DNA from: Euryodendron excelsum
Taxonomy: Eukaryota; Streptophyta; Magnoliopsida; Ericales; Pentaphylacaceae
Direction: 5' to 3'
NCBI GenBank assembly: GCA_033060915.1
Contig: CM065394.1
Coordinates: 36,761,501-36,825,500 of the forward strand
Length of the DNA: 64,000 nucleotides
Under the pieces are notes generated by a model. It had not been told where the DNA came from, did no database searches, and saw only the letters and a list, made by a program, of their open reading frames with translations. The position numbers were made by a program, and so were the translations under genes. How positions within the stretch are numbered: the first letter of the stretch is position 1; each line of letters begins with the position of its first letter. Below, in pieces: positions 46,668 through 60,400 of the stretch.

Positions 46668-46689
46668 ATATATATATATATATATATAT
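46668..46689. repeat. (TA)11 microsatellite
   Basis: A simple alternating TA tract in intergenic sequence. Confidence 0.85.
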
Positions 46690-49485
46690 CTACCATTCTT
46701 GGCCCGGCCGAAGAGTCTTTGCCTTCTAATACATGCGCATTTGTATATGAATCATCTCTCTATTTTGGTAAAAACTAGAGACAGACACCATCATGTTGAA
46801 TAATTCAATGGCCGTCCGATTGCCGTGTCCAACTCTAGTCCTAGACATTAGAATACTTTTGATGTTTAAGCATATGTCAATAGACTGATCATCTTCTCAA
46901 CTTTTATCCAATGGCTGGTCTCTATCCATTGGCTGCATGAAAACCCAAAGCTTTGTTTGGCTTCAACCCAATGATTTTCTTGTGTGCGCATAGATGTATA
47001 TGTAAATTAATATATACTGATATGTATACAAAAGTGAGGGTGTGCTTGGGAGCAAATAACCAAAAGGCCAAATGGGATCGGTGCTCGAAAAATTGGGTTT
47101 GGCTTCCTTTCAGACCTTAATATTTATAATCGTTAAATTTTATTTATTAATACGTGACGAAATGAAATAAGAAATCTGAAGAATCCTGAATATTATAGTC
47201 TTGGAGGGAGCCTTAGCCTAGAAAATCCATTGCATGATGACAAATATACACGTTGGTTATTGTTATGACCCACACATTCTCCTCAAAGATCAGTAGCAAA
47301 GGTAGATCACTGCTCTAATGGATTAAGGAGAAGAGCCCACCAAAAACCAGAAAGTGTGGATGTGGACTGCAATGCATGGCCATGTGGGTGTTCTGGCATG
47401 CTCATCCCTCATCTTGCTGGAGTCCTATGGTCCCACTACACTTTGATGATGTGTCGTTTCTCAGCTGTTGAACCAGCAAATTAGTAAAACATGACAGCAA
47501 ATTAAAAGAGCGATTGAAATAGACAATGTTTCCAGAATTTTCAGTACTGACAAAGTCTGAATAGTTTGAAGGGAAGAAAATTTCAGTAGATTTCATGTGA
47601 ACCCTACAGTTACTTGGCTTAAATTCTTAGAGCGATTGAGTCAATCATCTGGTGAAGTAAATTCTGTATGTTACCCAATTGAAAATATAAAAGAAATACA
47701 CTAATTGACTTAAAGTTTTGTTTGGTTTATATAGACGGTTGAAGGCCATGACATTCTGCAACAAAAGAATTGAAATAACTATAAATTTTTATTCAAAAGA
47801 CTGAAAGATTAGACAAATAAATAAAACATTTAAGGATCAATAAGGACATAAAAATAAAAAATAAAAAGGACAAGAAACAAATGCCACTAACACTGATGGG
47901 AAGCCATGTCACCCTTAGATTGGGATCCATCCTCTTCTTTGCCACATGTACATTGACAATGAAATTTGATTTTTTAAAGAATTCAAGCACCTTTTCCTTT
48001 TTCCTTTTTGAAATTGAAAATTTTAAGAATCAAATCCTCCTAGTAATGACATTTGGGTTCTGCCCTTGTGGGAGCTACACACTGGAATAATGTATGCATA
48101 AATTGTAATATAATAAAGTTTAATACAAAGAGGCAAATGTGAACTGAATTATGAAAAGATGAGCCTCGCTAGGTGAGTGAGAGATGAGGTTCAATTGCTT
48201 GTTCCATTAGGACACCCTTTGAGTCAAAAGGACAATAAAGTTGGTATATATTAAACATACAATAAATTAAGTGGTAGAAGGTCTTAAAAGAAACAGTTCA
48301 ACTAGGACTATTAGTTGTTGAATGAAATCTGTTGAACCTACCTAATATTCATTGTATCATGCTATTTCAACTAGCCAGTTGCTGGCCAAATGTGAGGGGT
48401 AAAAAAGAAAAAAAAAAAAAAGAAGAAAGAAAACAATGATATAACCCATCTATTCTGCTCAATTATACTACTAGTTTTTTTCTTGGTTTGCTCTAAGGAG
48501 TCTCTGGAGTATGGGGTTTCTTCACCAAAGACCTATTGGCTAAGGGGCATGCGGATGGCTATAAGAATGCAGTGCCAAAATTTACTTGCACAAATGCATA
48601 AACCCAAATCACCAATAGTACATGTTCAATTGGCTTGATTTATCTGGATAGTTGTCGACGTAGCATTCCAAATAATCCTTAGCTTTATAACCTCTTTTTC
48701 TTCTAGGCATTGTTTGTGTTTCTCATTTTCTTCATTCTTCTCTTTTTACAAAGATCTTCAGTAATTTTGCTACTAAATCAACAAGTGATAACGAAACAAA
48801 TTATATAATTAGTATAGAGTTGTTTATAAGTTCATATCGAGGATATATATATCCTGCACGTAGTGGAAGAAATCCTTTTGTCATGTGTACGTAGCAACAT
48901 GCTATTTGATCATGTATTTATATATTTATTTTTATTTTAAATATCTTTTATAGATATAATAATCTCATGATTGGTAACTAAAATTTAAAAAAAAATATAA
49001 ATAGATTAATAATATAATTTTAATACGTGACAACTTAATATGCTGGCACATGCCAGGGCATGAGATTTCCTCCAGGTTAGAAAAATTCATTGTTCATTAA
49101 AATGTCACATCGCCATGATTTTAGAATACTAATGGAAGTTTGGTAATCAAATGTGTCATTTTCGTTGGGAAGAAAAAGAGAGAACATGGCTTCATGGTTG
49201 TTGAAGAAAATTGAGATGGCCGTGATCTCATAAAGGAGACAAAAGGGGCTTTGAGTTAGATCTACATACGCAAGTATAACACAAAAACAACCTATTCATA
49301 TTCGTTACATACGATGCATTTATTTGACTTTTTTTGGACCCACTGTCACGAAAGCCTTGAGACAAAATTACTAAATTTATATAATTAATTACTACATACG
49401 ATGCATTTATATAATTAATTCCTACATTGAGACAAAATTATATATCCATTGTTGCACGTATGAGGTTAGGAATTGAAATAATTAA

Positions 49486-49668
49486 GAGTAATGTTATACA
49501 ACTAGAAAAATTATATAGAATTTATCACCAGAATGATGTGGCTAAATTATATGCCTATCACTTTAAAATAACAAGCTCATCTAGATGCTTATTAATTACA
49601 AAACTGTCATCGCCACATCATTCTGGTATAGATTTCTGTACATAAATTCTGAAAGGATAACATTTTTC
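49486..49668. mobile_element. Mutator-like MITE, family B copy 2 (183 bp)
   Basis: Left end GAGTAATGTTATACAAC; right end read inward GAAAAATGTTATCC. A perfect 9-bp duplication AATAATTAA flanks it (49477-49485 and 49669-49677). The inverted arms extend about 60 bp and both contain CCAGAATGATGTGGC. Confidence 0.87.
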
Positions 49669-50331
49669 AATAATTAATATAAAATCCTTTTTACCATGAA
49701 GGCAACAGTACAAGGTTGATAGCCCATCAACACACTAAAATTAAATCTTTTAATAAATCACTGTCTACTAAAAAGTGATATAACCCTAGATTAGATTTTT
49801 CCTGAGCTGTTTTAATCTATTATAGTTTTCTGCCAATGCAAGTTTATTGGATATTAGTATTTCCTTTTTTTTTTTTTTTTTGGTTGTCTTAAGCTTCATT
49901 TAGTCTCATTTGGAATTTATCAAAAAAAGGATAATGATTCCACATTTGCACACAATTTTGTTATTGTTTTTACATAATTTTATTTCATCAACCCATGGCT
50001 CCAGCTGTATTGCTTTTGTTTAGGTGGCTCTCAAATGCAGTTGGCAGTTTATTATATACATCATTGACATTGCTGAAAGCAACACCTACATGGGTTGTTG
50101 GGACTTGGGGGAAACAGCTTGATCCCATTATCTCCAAGCAAAATCATAAAACATGTAGCATGCACCACTTATTATACTGTATCATAACAGTAGTAATAGC
50201 AATGAGAATAATAATGTGAAGATGCATTCTGATCAATTGAGCTTCTGTGGTGCAAATTGATCCATTCATCTCCATGAGCTAGACTCCACAAGTCCATATG
50301 TGAGAGACAAAAAATGCAGAAAACATATATA

Positions 50332-50523
50332 TTATGAGTTTAATTTTGATGCACTGATAGTATAAATTTTTTTTTATATAAACAGGTACTAGAATGCAAC
50401 ATGTATTCATGAATCTTAATTTTTTATGTTGTACTTAAATTTTAAAAGACATGTTTCGTACTCTGGTACTCTATTTGTGTAAAAATATTGTATACTATCA
50501 GTGCATCAAAATTAAACTCATAA
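50332..50523. mobile_element. Foldback/MITE-like element with perfect 33-bp inverted ends (192 bp)
   Basis: Both ends begin TTATGAGTTTAATTTTGATG when read inward and are identical for 33 bp; weaker complementarity continues toward ACATGT motifs inside. The target-site duplication could not be resolved, so the superfamily is unknown. There is no coding capacity. Confidence 0.75.
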
Positions 50524-51599
50524 TTATCTTTTGTTTGGTTTTGAAAAGAAAACAAAAAAGGAAAATAACTTTATCTTGTTTGAAATTAAAAAAAAAATTA
50601 AGTAACTATTGAAAAGGAAAAATGAAAGGTTAGTGAGAAGGAAAATAAATATAATCACTTTTTTTTCTTGAATTTTTTTTATTTTATATCTTTGCTTCCT
50701 AATCTAAGAACCAACATAAGAAAGAAAAAATGTTATTATTTTTCTTTTCTTTTCTCAACTTCAAAACAGAATGTTAATAGATATTTCGAGCCAACAACAT
50801 GAGGTAGCTTCCTTGAAAGTTCAGATCTAAAAGTGTTGGAAGAGTCCCGTGCTAGAAGCCATATTATATGGAAGGTGAAACACCCTTTTATTGGGAAGTG
50901 GGAAGATGATAGCCTTTCCAACTACAGAGTGTAGTGATTGCTCTTCACTTCAGGTGTAAACATAATTTAGCCTTTCAAGAGCTTTTGATGAACACTTTTG
51001 ACAGGCATTTGTAATTTATTTTTTCACTTTTTTCCAATTAAAAGCTCGAACAAGTACAGGACCACTGGCTCTCCAACTTAAATTTCACCTCTATAGCAGT
51101 GTCAGTCATTTTGAGGGTAACTGTCTGTTTGGATGAACTTTTTCTTGCGAATTTACTTGCTAGGGTGATTTCTCTTTAAATAAATTGTCCCTGTCATAAA
51201 AAATAAAATTTTCGGATTTCAAATTCATCCTTCAGTTAGCATTCAACTAACACAAGTGACTCATTCATCATCCAAAACTGGGCCTTGATAAATGATGTGA
51301 GTTCATGAGCTGTTAAGATGTTGACAATGGAACAAGTAATAAAGACACTGCTCTATGCTCTTAATACTAGGCCTATGGCTCTCACCCAAGTGTTACTTTC
51401 AACTATATTCTTTGACTCTCTTCCCAATTTTTCAGTAGTCTTTTTAATGTCTTCATTTTTATTGTTATAATTTGGACTTCTCACTAATGAATTAGGTTCT
51501 AATTGGCATGCAGTATTACAGACTATATATTCATGCATTAGTGGGTAGGGCCTGTAAGAGGCCTTGATCAATATCTCTATGCAGCTCTTCATCAGTTGC

Positions 51600-51601
<2 letters not shown>

Positions 51602-51671
<70 letters not shown>
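51602..51671. repeat. (CT)35 microsatellite followed by TA repeats
   Basis: About 70 bp of uninterrupted CT, then a short TA/CA-rich tract. Confidence 0.95.
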
Positions 51672-51672
<1 letters not shown>

Positions 51673-52639
51673 CATATATATATACACATTTATAGATATG
51701 TATATATATATAAACCATAATCAAACATCCAAATTGTTCTCGTGTGGACTCTGGAGTGACTAAAGAGAATCTTCAATATAAGATCTGAGTGTCCGATACA
51801 CTGAGTTGGATCCAAAACTTCTATATTATCTGGGAAAAACAATAATTGCATATTAAAAAAAATAGCATTCGAACTAAATTATGTTTTCCCATGACATAAC
51901 AAACCACGAGCGATCTTCATTTTTTTTTTATTATCTTCTGAATTTTCCAATTATCATAAACAGCTAACGTTTTGACTATCTTGACCTCTATTGCTCGTTG
52001 CACCGTTTGCATGGATAGAACAATATTTTAATTAATTTTCTTCACCCATATTTTCATATCCCGTATATTGGGGCCATGCTCATGAAACTTAGGTGCAATA
52101 TTGTTACGCAAAAATTTTATATTATTTTTGTAGTTTCGTGAATTGGGTGACTACTTTATTTATTTCTTTTTTTCATTAGTGAGGGTTGCATGGTTGTGAG
52201 ATGCCAAATCTACCCTCTATTGTACACAACCAAGAAATTTCTTTGGAAGGGCATGATGGGGACTTTGTGATTAGAGGAGGTTCACATCATTAGATATATA
52301 ATTGTGTTGTGTTTTTCCAAATCAGTGGATTAGCGTAATCTGATTAAATATGTGATTGGATATGGATTTGATTGGTTTTAGTTAGGAATAAAACTTAATT
52401 AGAAAATTTGGTAGGTAGGTGTTTGCAATCAATGCATGGGGTGAGTGGTCGAGGAGGAGTGCATGCAACTTGCGAGGTTCCTTTTTTCTTTGCTTTGTTT
52501 ATGGGACTCTTAACAGAAGTTAGGAACAGATTGCATAAAGCTTTTCTTTTGCTTTTCTTTCTCTTTCCCCTCCCGGCAAGTAAACTATCTATCCCTTATT
52601 GGTTGTGCTAAACACAGATGCCAACATGAAACATGCATT

Positions 52640-52642
<3 letters not shown>

Positions 52643-52676
<34 letters not shown>
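52643..52676. repeat. (GA)17 microsatellite
   Basis: An uninterrupted GA tract of about 34 bp. Confidence 0.9.
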
Positions 52677-52678
<2 letters not shown>

Positions 52679-54493
52679 CATTTGATTTGAGCTTAACGTG
52701 TACTGCATAGTGCGAGGAAAGACAAACAGAAATTCTAACAGCTTTATTTGAAATTTGAGAAAATAATAATTCTTCTTAATTTTCACATTTGGGTTCTAGT
52801 TTGGAGAAAGAAAAGTTTTTTTTCCTTTTTCCTTTCTTCCATATTTTCTCTTCAACAGCCACTCCATTATTTTTTTTTCCTTTTTTTAAAAAATTTCAAA
52901 CAAGATAAAGTAATTTTCTTTTCACTTTTTATTTTATTTTATTTGCAAAGCTAAACAAAAAAAATCACTTCCCTTACGAGTTCTCTTTTTATTTTTTTGT
53001 CCTTTTTTTATCTTTCCTTTCCACAAAGTTAGGCTGACAAGAAATAGCTCCCAGGGATCTGATCAGTTCTTTAACAGAATTAGACTCATGAGTGGAATTA
53101 ACTCTATATCCACTATGAAGTGCTAGGTTGATTTCCTATCTTGAAATTGATATGGAAGTACTTAAACTATATATTTTTTTTTTGGTTTCTCAAGGTATTC
53201 TGGCCACTTTAAGAATTGAATCAGGATTAATTTTTTGATATATGATTGGGCGTCAAAGCGAGAATTTCTCCCAAAAAAATTTGTTACATCCACAAGGGCT
53301 CAAAATCGAAAACTCTTGCTTAAGCGACCAGAACCCCTTTCACTCAAGCCAACCTCCGTTTGTGAGGCAAACGATACATAAGTATTACCCAACTCTCAAC
53401 AAGCTATCCTATCTTATTTTTTGTGCTAAAAAAACTATCTTCATTATCAAATTTAGCTAACTAATCTAACTAATCTAGGGATAACTTAAACCATTGGCAA
53501 CAGCTCAATGCAAAACTCGAAATTGTCTAATAATAAGATTATACATTTTAATGGGTTCAATCATACCTCTCAATCCAACGTGGCTAATAAATTTATGTTA
53601 ATTCTTTCTCTACTGAGAGCGTGCTGACGATCGGTTCAATCTATAATATTAATTTATTGACTATTCCCATTTTGCCACTGTTCACTAGCTTAGTGAACTG
53701 TTTTGTCCTAAACCTATCCCGTGACTTAGCATGTTATTCAATAGTACTTATCGAGCAAGATGCTACCAAACGCTCCCTTAGCGAACATGACGTGCACTTC
53801 CAATTGCTCCGTATAAATTTTGTTAAACTCGCTGTGTTGGCGTTTGGGGATATTAACAAATACGAAAACAAAACGTAACACATCGGCCAATGGAGTAGGA
53901 ACCGACAGTATTGGGATTGTGTACTGTGTAGACTGTAGAGAATCTTTGTGCATCAACATTCAACAGAGATAAAAAAGAACGCGTTAAAATTAACTTTACT
54001 CACAGCGGCCAAACAGCCCTTTAACCTTTGTTACTATTGTATTATAAATTCTCGATTATTTTACCCAAAATACTAAAGGAAAAAATTAAGAAAATAATTT
54101 ATTCGATGCAAGTTATGAACCTTCGTGCTTTGATGAGCAAGGCCAAAGTGGGCTCCCACGAGTGGGTCCCACTTTCGCTTTCAAACCGTCCAATCTTCTG
54201 TGTTTAAAAGCAGCTGTAAAAGCTCCAATTTTTGCAAGCCCCAACCCATCCATTACACAGGTATTCACATACTTGCTACTGAAGTACTGATCCACTGCAT
54301 TTTCTCTCTCTAAAAAAAGAAAAAGAAAAGCTGAGTGACTAGAAAAACACAACACAGCTGGTTGTTTCTCTTTCTTCTTTGTTTCTCTGTGCATAGTTCT
54401 TTCTCTTTCTAAATAAAGAGAAGCATAGAATAAAGTGGTAGGGATTAAGAGAAAAAGGCCATTGCTTTGTGTAGGCACAAGGGAGGGAAGTTG

Positions 54494-57400
54494 ATGGGTA
54501 TGGATTTGAAGCTTGTAATGTGGAAGGTGCTGGTGGTGGTGGTGTTATTGAGTTCATGGGTTTCTTGTTGTACAGCCTCTGTATCATACGACCGTCAGGC
54601 CATAATCATAAATGGCCAAAGAAAGATCCTTATTTCTGGATCCATTCACTACCCGCGTAGCACTCCTGAGGTATCTTTTTGTCAATGTACTTCATTGATC
54701 TCTCTGATTTTCCATCTTTTCTCTGCTCATTTTGTTTTTTGGAGCTTGTCAACAAATGGGCATCTTTCTTTCTCTCTCTAATCTCTGTCTCTCTCCATTT
54801 GAGCTTCTTTTTTTTTCCCTAGAGCTTGACACTTGAGTTCTTACTGTTATTTTGGGTATGATTTTCGGTGGGTTTTTGTGGGTTATTGCAGATGTGGCCA
54901 GATCTTATTCAGAAGGCAAAAGAAGGAGGTTTGGATGTAATCCAAACCTATGTTTTCTGGAATGGCCATGAACCTCAACCTGGAAAAGTAACAATATAAC
55001 CTCCTTTTTTCTATTTCCATAGTAAAATTTTCCAATGTTAAAATGTATATAAGTATTCAAATCTTTTGTTGTTTATGTTTGTAGTATTACTTTGAGGGGA
55101 GGTATGATCTGGTCAAATTTATTCAGCTGGTGAAACAAGCTGGCCTTTATGTTCATCTCAGAATTGGCCCCTACGCTTGTGCTGAATGGAACTTTGGGTA
55201 ATGCTAAAAGGCTGGAAGTTTATGATTTCTATAAAAACATAATTACCCTTTTTTAGCAGATATTGTGATTTTTGAGCACTTCTCCTTTTCTCTTCAATGC
55301 AGAGGATTTCCTGTTTGGCTCAAGTATGTTCCAGGCATCAGTTTCAGAACAGATAATGGGCCTTTCAAGGTTAGGCAACCCTGACTCTTGCATATGAAGT
55401 TTCCATGTTCATCAATGTCCTCATATATTCCTATTCCATTGATTGGATTTGGTTTTTATTTTGATATCTAAATTGTTATAATGAAGACTGCAATGCACAA
55501 ATTTACGAAGAAAATTGTGGAAATGATGAAAGCTGAAAGGTTATATGAGACTCAGGGTGGTCCAATAATTCTATCCCAGGTAGTGAAAGTAGTTCATTTT
55601 ATTCTTTCCCTTGTTTCAATGAATTGCGTTACATATTGTGATTGCACCCAATTTGAAATGTTTCTTTAGCAAATTATTGAGTAATGTAGGAAGCAAATTG
55701 AGAGAAGTATCTAATTTATGTGACAGATTGAGAATGAATATGGACCCATGGAGTACGAACTCGGTGCTCCAGGTCAAGCTTATACGAAATGGGCAGCTCG
55801 ACTGGCTGTGGGTCTTGGCACCGGTGTACCATGGGTCATGTGCAAGCAAGATGATGCTCCTGATCCCATAGTAAGTGTTGCTGATTTTTTGAGAATTCTT
55901 TTTTAGCTTTTCCTGTCATGTTCTTATAGCCTTTCTCGATGGTTTTCATGTTATGTTCCCTCATCCTTAGTGGGGTTGCTGTGAAACGGTGTGTTGTCTC
56001 CTTGTGTGGTCATCAATGATATGAATTTTTATCTCCCCTGCACATGGCTGGGCTTTGTTCTTTCTCACTCCTGTCTGTTATGTTTTGTCTTTATTTGTTA
56101 TCCTCCCTTTGAGCTTTGTATTGAAAGATTGATGACCACATCTCCCTATTAATTACCATCACTTGTTCCTTTCCTCCCCCCTTTTCCTGTGTCAGAGTTG
56201 CAAAAGAATTAAAATTTTATCTAAGCTGATCTATTTTGAGGTCAATATACTTATTGTTCTGTTATTTTATGTGAAGCAAGAGGATCTAAATAGCCACTGA
56301 AGTTATATGATCATCTCTTACAGATAATACATTTCCTTAGATTTTCTTTTTCAATTACATTTTTAACTTAGTTTTGTTCGTATTGGGCAGATTAACACTT
56401 GCAATGGTTTTTATTGTGACTACTTCTCACCAAATAAAGCTTACAAACCCAAGATGTGGACGGAAGCCTGGACTGGCTGGTAAAATTACAAGTTTGTTAT
56501 ATGTGCTGTACTTAATTTTCTAACTATATCATGTATCCGACAACCCGGTGCATAAGAGAGTAAGAATTTTATTGCATTTCCCAGCTTACCCTTTAATTCT
56601 TTTCTGCAGGTTCACTGAGTTTGGAGGTTCAGTTCCTTACCGTCCTGCTGAAGACTTGGCATTTTCAGTTGCAAGCTTTGTACAAAAGGGGGGATCTTTC
56701 ATTAACTACTATATGGTAAGTGAATTGTTTGTCGTATTTCCTGAGAGAATCCAAGCCTTGTATGAATTCAACTGATATTTTTTTATTTGGTACTTTGTTT
56801 TTGTGCTTCCAGTACCACGGAGGAACAAACTTTGGCAGGACTTCTGGTGGTCCTTTTGTTGCCACTAGCTATGATTATGATGCTCCTCTTGATGAATATG
56901 GTATGCAGATAGGATCATCATCTTAGAGTGGTTCTTGTCTCAAAATTGTTTTGAGTCTCAGTGAACATAATAGCTTATATGTGCTGTACTAATTAAGATT
57001 TGAACTATGAGAAGGCGGGTTTTAAGTTCATCGAGCTTTCCAATAGGCAATAACTGATGCTATTGCCAGCCTGTCACCATACACAATTCTCCACATCATA
57101 GTGTGATTGCTACTGTCATTTCATAAATAATTGAGCTGTTTTATTTGTTATTTTTTAAGAAATAGATATAACGCTCTGTAATTGTGATGTGGTTCGTGTT
57201 TAATGCTCACAATGGTGATCAAATTGATTAGAGAAGCTGAATTTTATCAGTTGATGGGAACTGGTCATGAGAGAATGTCTTTTATTTCCTGATATGGAGA
57301 TGGGGATGGCTCAAGAAAGTTACAATGTCCATTATAAAATTTTAATTTGCACACGGCCAATTAAAGGATGGGCCCATCTCCACATCAACCTGATATTTTC

Positions 57401-60400
57401 TTTGTCATCATATTCTCTGGATAAATTTGTTGTCCTTAGTACTTCAAATTTTGACTGTCCACCAAATGAAGTCTTTTTTCACGTTCCGCATTCCTTTGTC
57501 CTTTTTTTTGTTTTCATGTCATGAGCAAGAACTCAAGTTTTAAATTTTTAAAGATTATGTGTTCTTCTGTAAACTTATTATTATTTCCTCTTTTGGTCTA
57601 GGATTATTAAGGCAACCTAAATGGGGCCATCTGAAAGATCTGCATAGAGCAATAAAGCTGTGTGAGCCAGCTTTAGTATCAGGCGATCCCACTGTGATCC
57701 CTCTTGGGAACTATCAGGAGGTTAGATTTTTAACAGTTTTGTGAGAACCATTTATCTTGTCTCATACTTGTTTTGAAACTAAACGTCACTCCTTACTTTG
57801 ATTGTTCCGCTCAGGCTCATGTTTTCAAATCAAAGTCTGGTGCTTGTGCTGCATTCCTTGCAAACTATGACCAGAACTCCTTTGCAAAGTTGGCTTTTGG
57901 TAATATGCATTACAACCTGCCTCCTTGGTCCATCAGCATTCTTCCTGACTGCAAGAACACTGTTTATAACACTGCAAGGGTGAGAAAGGAACTCTTGGTT
58001 AAATATTTCCTTGCTTTTACTCAAGCATGTATATTTGAGTGTTCATTATTCTTTCTCTTTGAAATATTTGCACTAAACAGGCTATTGACCTCAAACTGAA
58101 AATCAATCTACAGGTGGGTGCTCAAAGTGCACAAATGAAGATGACTCCCGTTGTCTATAATACAGGATTCTCTTGGCAATCATTCAATGAAGAGCCAGCC
58201 TCTTACAATGACAATTCTTTTACAATGGCTGGATTGTTGGAGCAGATCAATACCACTAGGGATGTTTCTGATTACCTGTGGTACATGACAGAGTGAGCCC
58301 ATAAAACTCTATATGGCGTCATTTTCCATAAGCATTTTGATGAAAAAGTTTCCTAAGAAACGACTTTTACAACAGATTGGTCTCTCATTTGTGTTATTGA
58401 TTTTTCCTTTATGGCCAGTGTCAAGATTGACCCTGATGAAGGATTTTTAAAGAGTGGGAAGTATCCTGTTCTTACAGTGTTCTCTGCTGGTCATGCTTTG
58501 CATGTTTTCATCAACGGTCAACTATCAGGTGGGCAACACAATGTTGATATCAATGGTGTATTCAATGCAACTTCTGTGATAAATCACTTCTGCCGATCGC
58601 TAGAGAGACTTTTTTTTTTTTTTAGGCTGAATTGCTAATATAATTACAGTATCACACTACTTTTTTCCTAGTTAAGAAAATGAAGGTGAAAATATACTGC
58701 TTGGCTGGGTAATTTCAACACTATGTGTCACTTCTAAGTTTAAGCCTCCTTTTAATTTTCTTTTAAAATTTCTTTTCAGAAGCAAGTGCTGTTTGCTTCT
58801 TTTTTCTTTTTTTATTTTTTTTCCTTTCTTCCCTTCAGTTAGCAACAGCTAGTAAAGTTGCTTAAAGCCATTACAGTAGAGTATTACGATCTTGAAATTT
58901 AGCATAGGTAATAAGACATGTACATGCGCAATCGATGTCATTCTTTGTTGATCTTGCTTCCTACCAAAAAAGGAGGACTACTGTGGGCAACAGCAGGTTC
59001 ATGTTTGGATCACTTCTAGTTATATCCTTCTAAAATTTTCTGTCCTACTTTTGGCAGGAACTGCTTATGGAAGTTTGGAAAACCCAAGATTAACATTTAG
59101 TGATGGTGTGAATCTGAGAGCTGGGATAAACAAGATTGTACTGCTAAGCATTGCTGTTGGTCTCCCGGTTTGTTCTCTCTCTCTCTCTCTCTCTCTCTCC
59201 TCTCTTCTCTCTTATCTCAAACGCACTCACACACACAGGCATGCATGCGCACAACAACAGTAGACCCAGGCTAATTGTATTCTGTTTGACAAACTTGTTT
59301 CATGGTAGTCTGAAGGTAATTTTTCTGTGCTTTTTTGGCTGCCTTTGTTTTGAGATCAGAATATCGGCCCACATTTTGAGACATGGAATGCTGGTGTTCT
59401 TGGCCCAGTTTCACTGAATGACCTCAATGAAGGGAGGAGGGACCTATCATGGCAAAAATGGTCTTATGAGGTTTGTCCTGAGAAATTCTACGTTCTTCTT
59501 CCATTGCTCCACATCCTAGATAGTATTCTGACCTCATGTCCCTAATCAGATTGGTCTAAAAGGAGAAGCATTAAGTCTTCATTCACTCAGTGGAAGTTCC
59601 TCTGTTGAGTGGGTTGAAGGTAATTTGGTGACACAAAAGCAATCACTGACATGGTACAAGGTGAGATCTTCAGCCAAGGCCTCTCTCTTACTTGAAGTAC
59701 AAAGACTACATAAATTATATTGTTATGCATGATATGGTGCCCTGATAACTACCTTAACACTTCAAATGCAGTTGTTAGTAAGACAAATATCTTGTTCAGG
59801 GAGAACAGACATTTTTTTCTTCTTCTCTATACTATACAATAACACTTCAAGGAAACAGCATGAATCTAAAATGGACTTGAAATAACACTCCTTTTACTTG
59901 GGTTTCTAAAGCTAGAATTGACATTTTCTTTTCATGCTTCCAGACTACTTTCAATGCTCCAGGTGGAGATGAACCTTTGGCTTTGGATATGGATAGCATG
60001 GGTAAAGGTCAAATATGGTTAAATGGGCAAAGCATTGGACGCTACTGGCCTGGATACAAAGCATCTGGTACTTGTGGTGCGTGTAATTATGCTGGTTGGT
60101 TTGATGAGAAGAAATGCCTAAGTAATTGTGGGGAGGCTTCCCAAAGATGGTAAGAGCAAAAGCAACTTGATGTGGAACTTTCTTCTTTCGCATAATAAAA
60201 CAGTCAATTGACTAACCAGTGGCTGATAATTTCAGGTATCATATTCCCCGTTCCTGGCTGTATCCGACAGGGAATTTGTTGGTAGTGTTTGAAGAATGGG
60301 GTGGAAACCCTTATGGCATTTCTTTAGTGAAGAGAGAAATAGAAAGTGTATGTGCTGATATTTTCGAGTGGCAGCCAACTCTAGTGAATTGGCAGTTGCA

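Larger units (their letters stand above)
42410..54050. other. Gene-poor intergenic region of about 11.6 kb
   Basis: Between the divergently transcribed helicase and beta-galactosidase genes I recognise no coding sequence: frames are short and without domains. It contains one hAT-like MITE (43346-43682), two related Mutator-like MITEs (45003-45169 and 49486-49668), a perfect 33-bp inverted-repeat element (50332-50523), and long CT/GA microsatellites. Confidence 0.6.

Noticed and set aside
51353..51724. 123-codon minus-strand open frame with an Arg/Glu run
   Set aside because: The frame exists only because the CT microsatellite reads as alternating Arg-Glu; there is no domain and no splice context.
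54467..54493. Nine-codon upstream extension of the beta-galactosidase
   Set aside because: It begins with TTG, not ATG; the ATG at 54494 directly precedes a good signal peptide.
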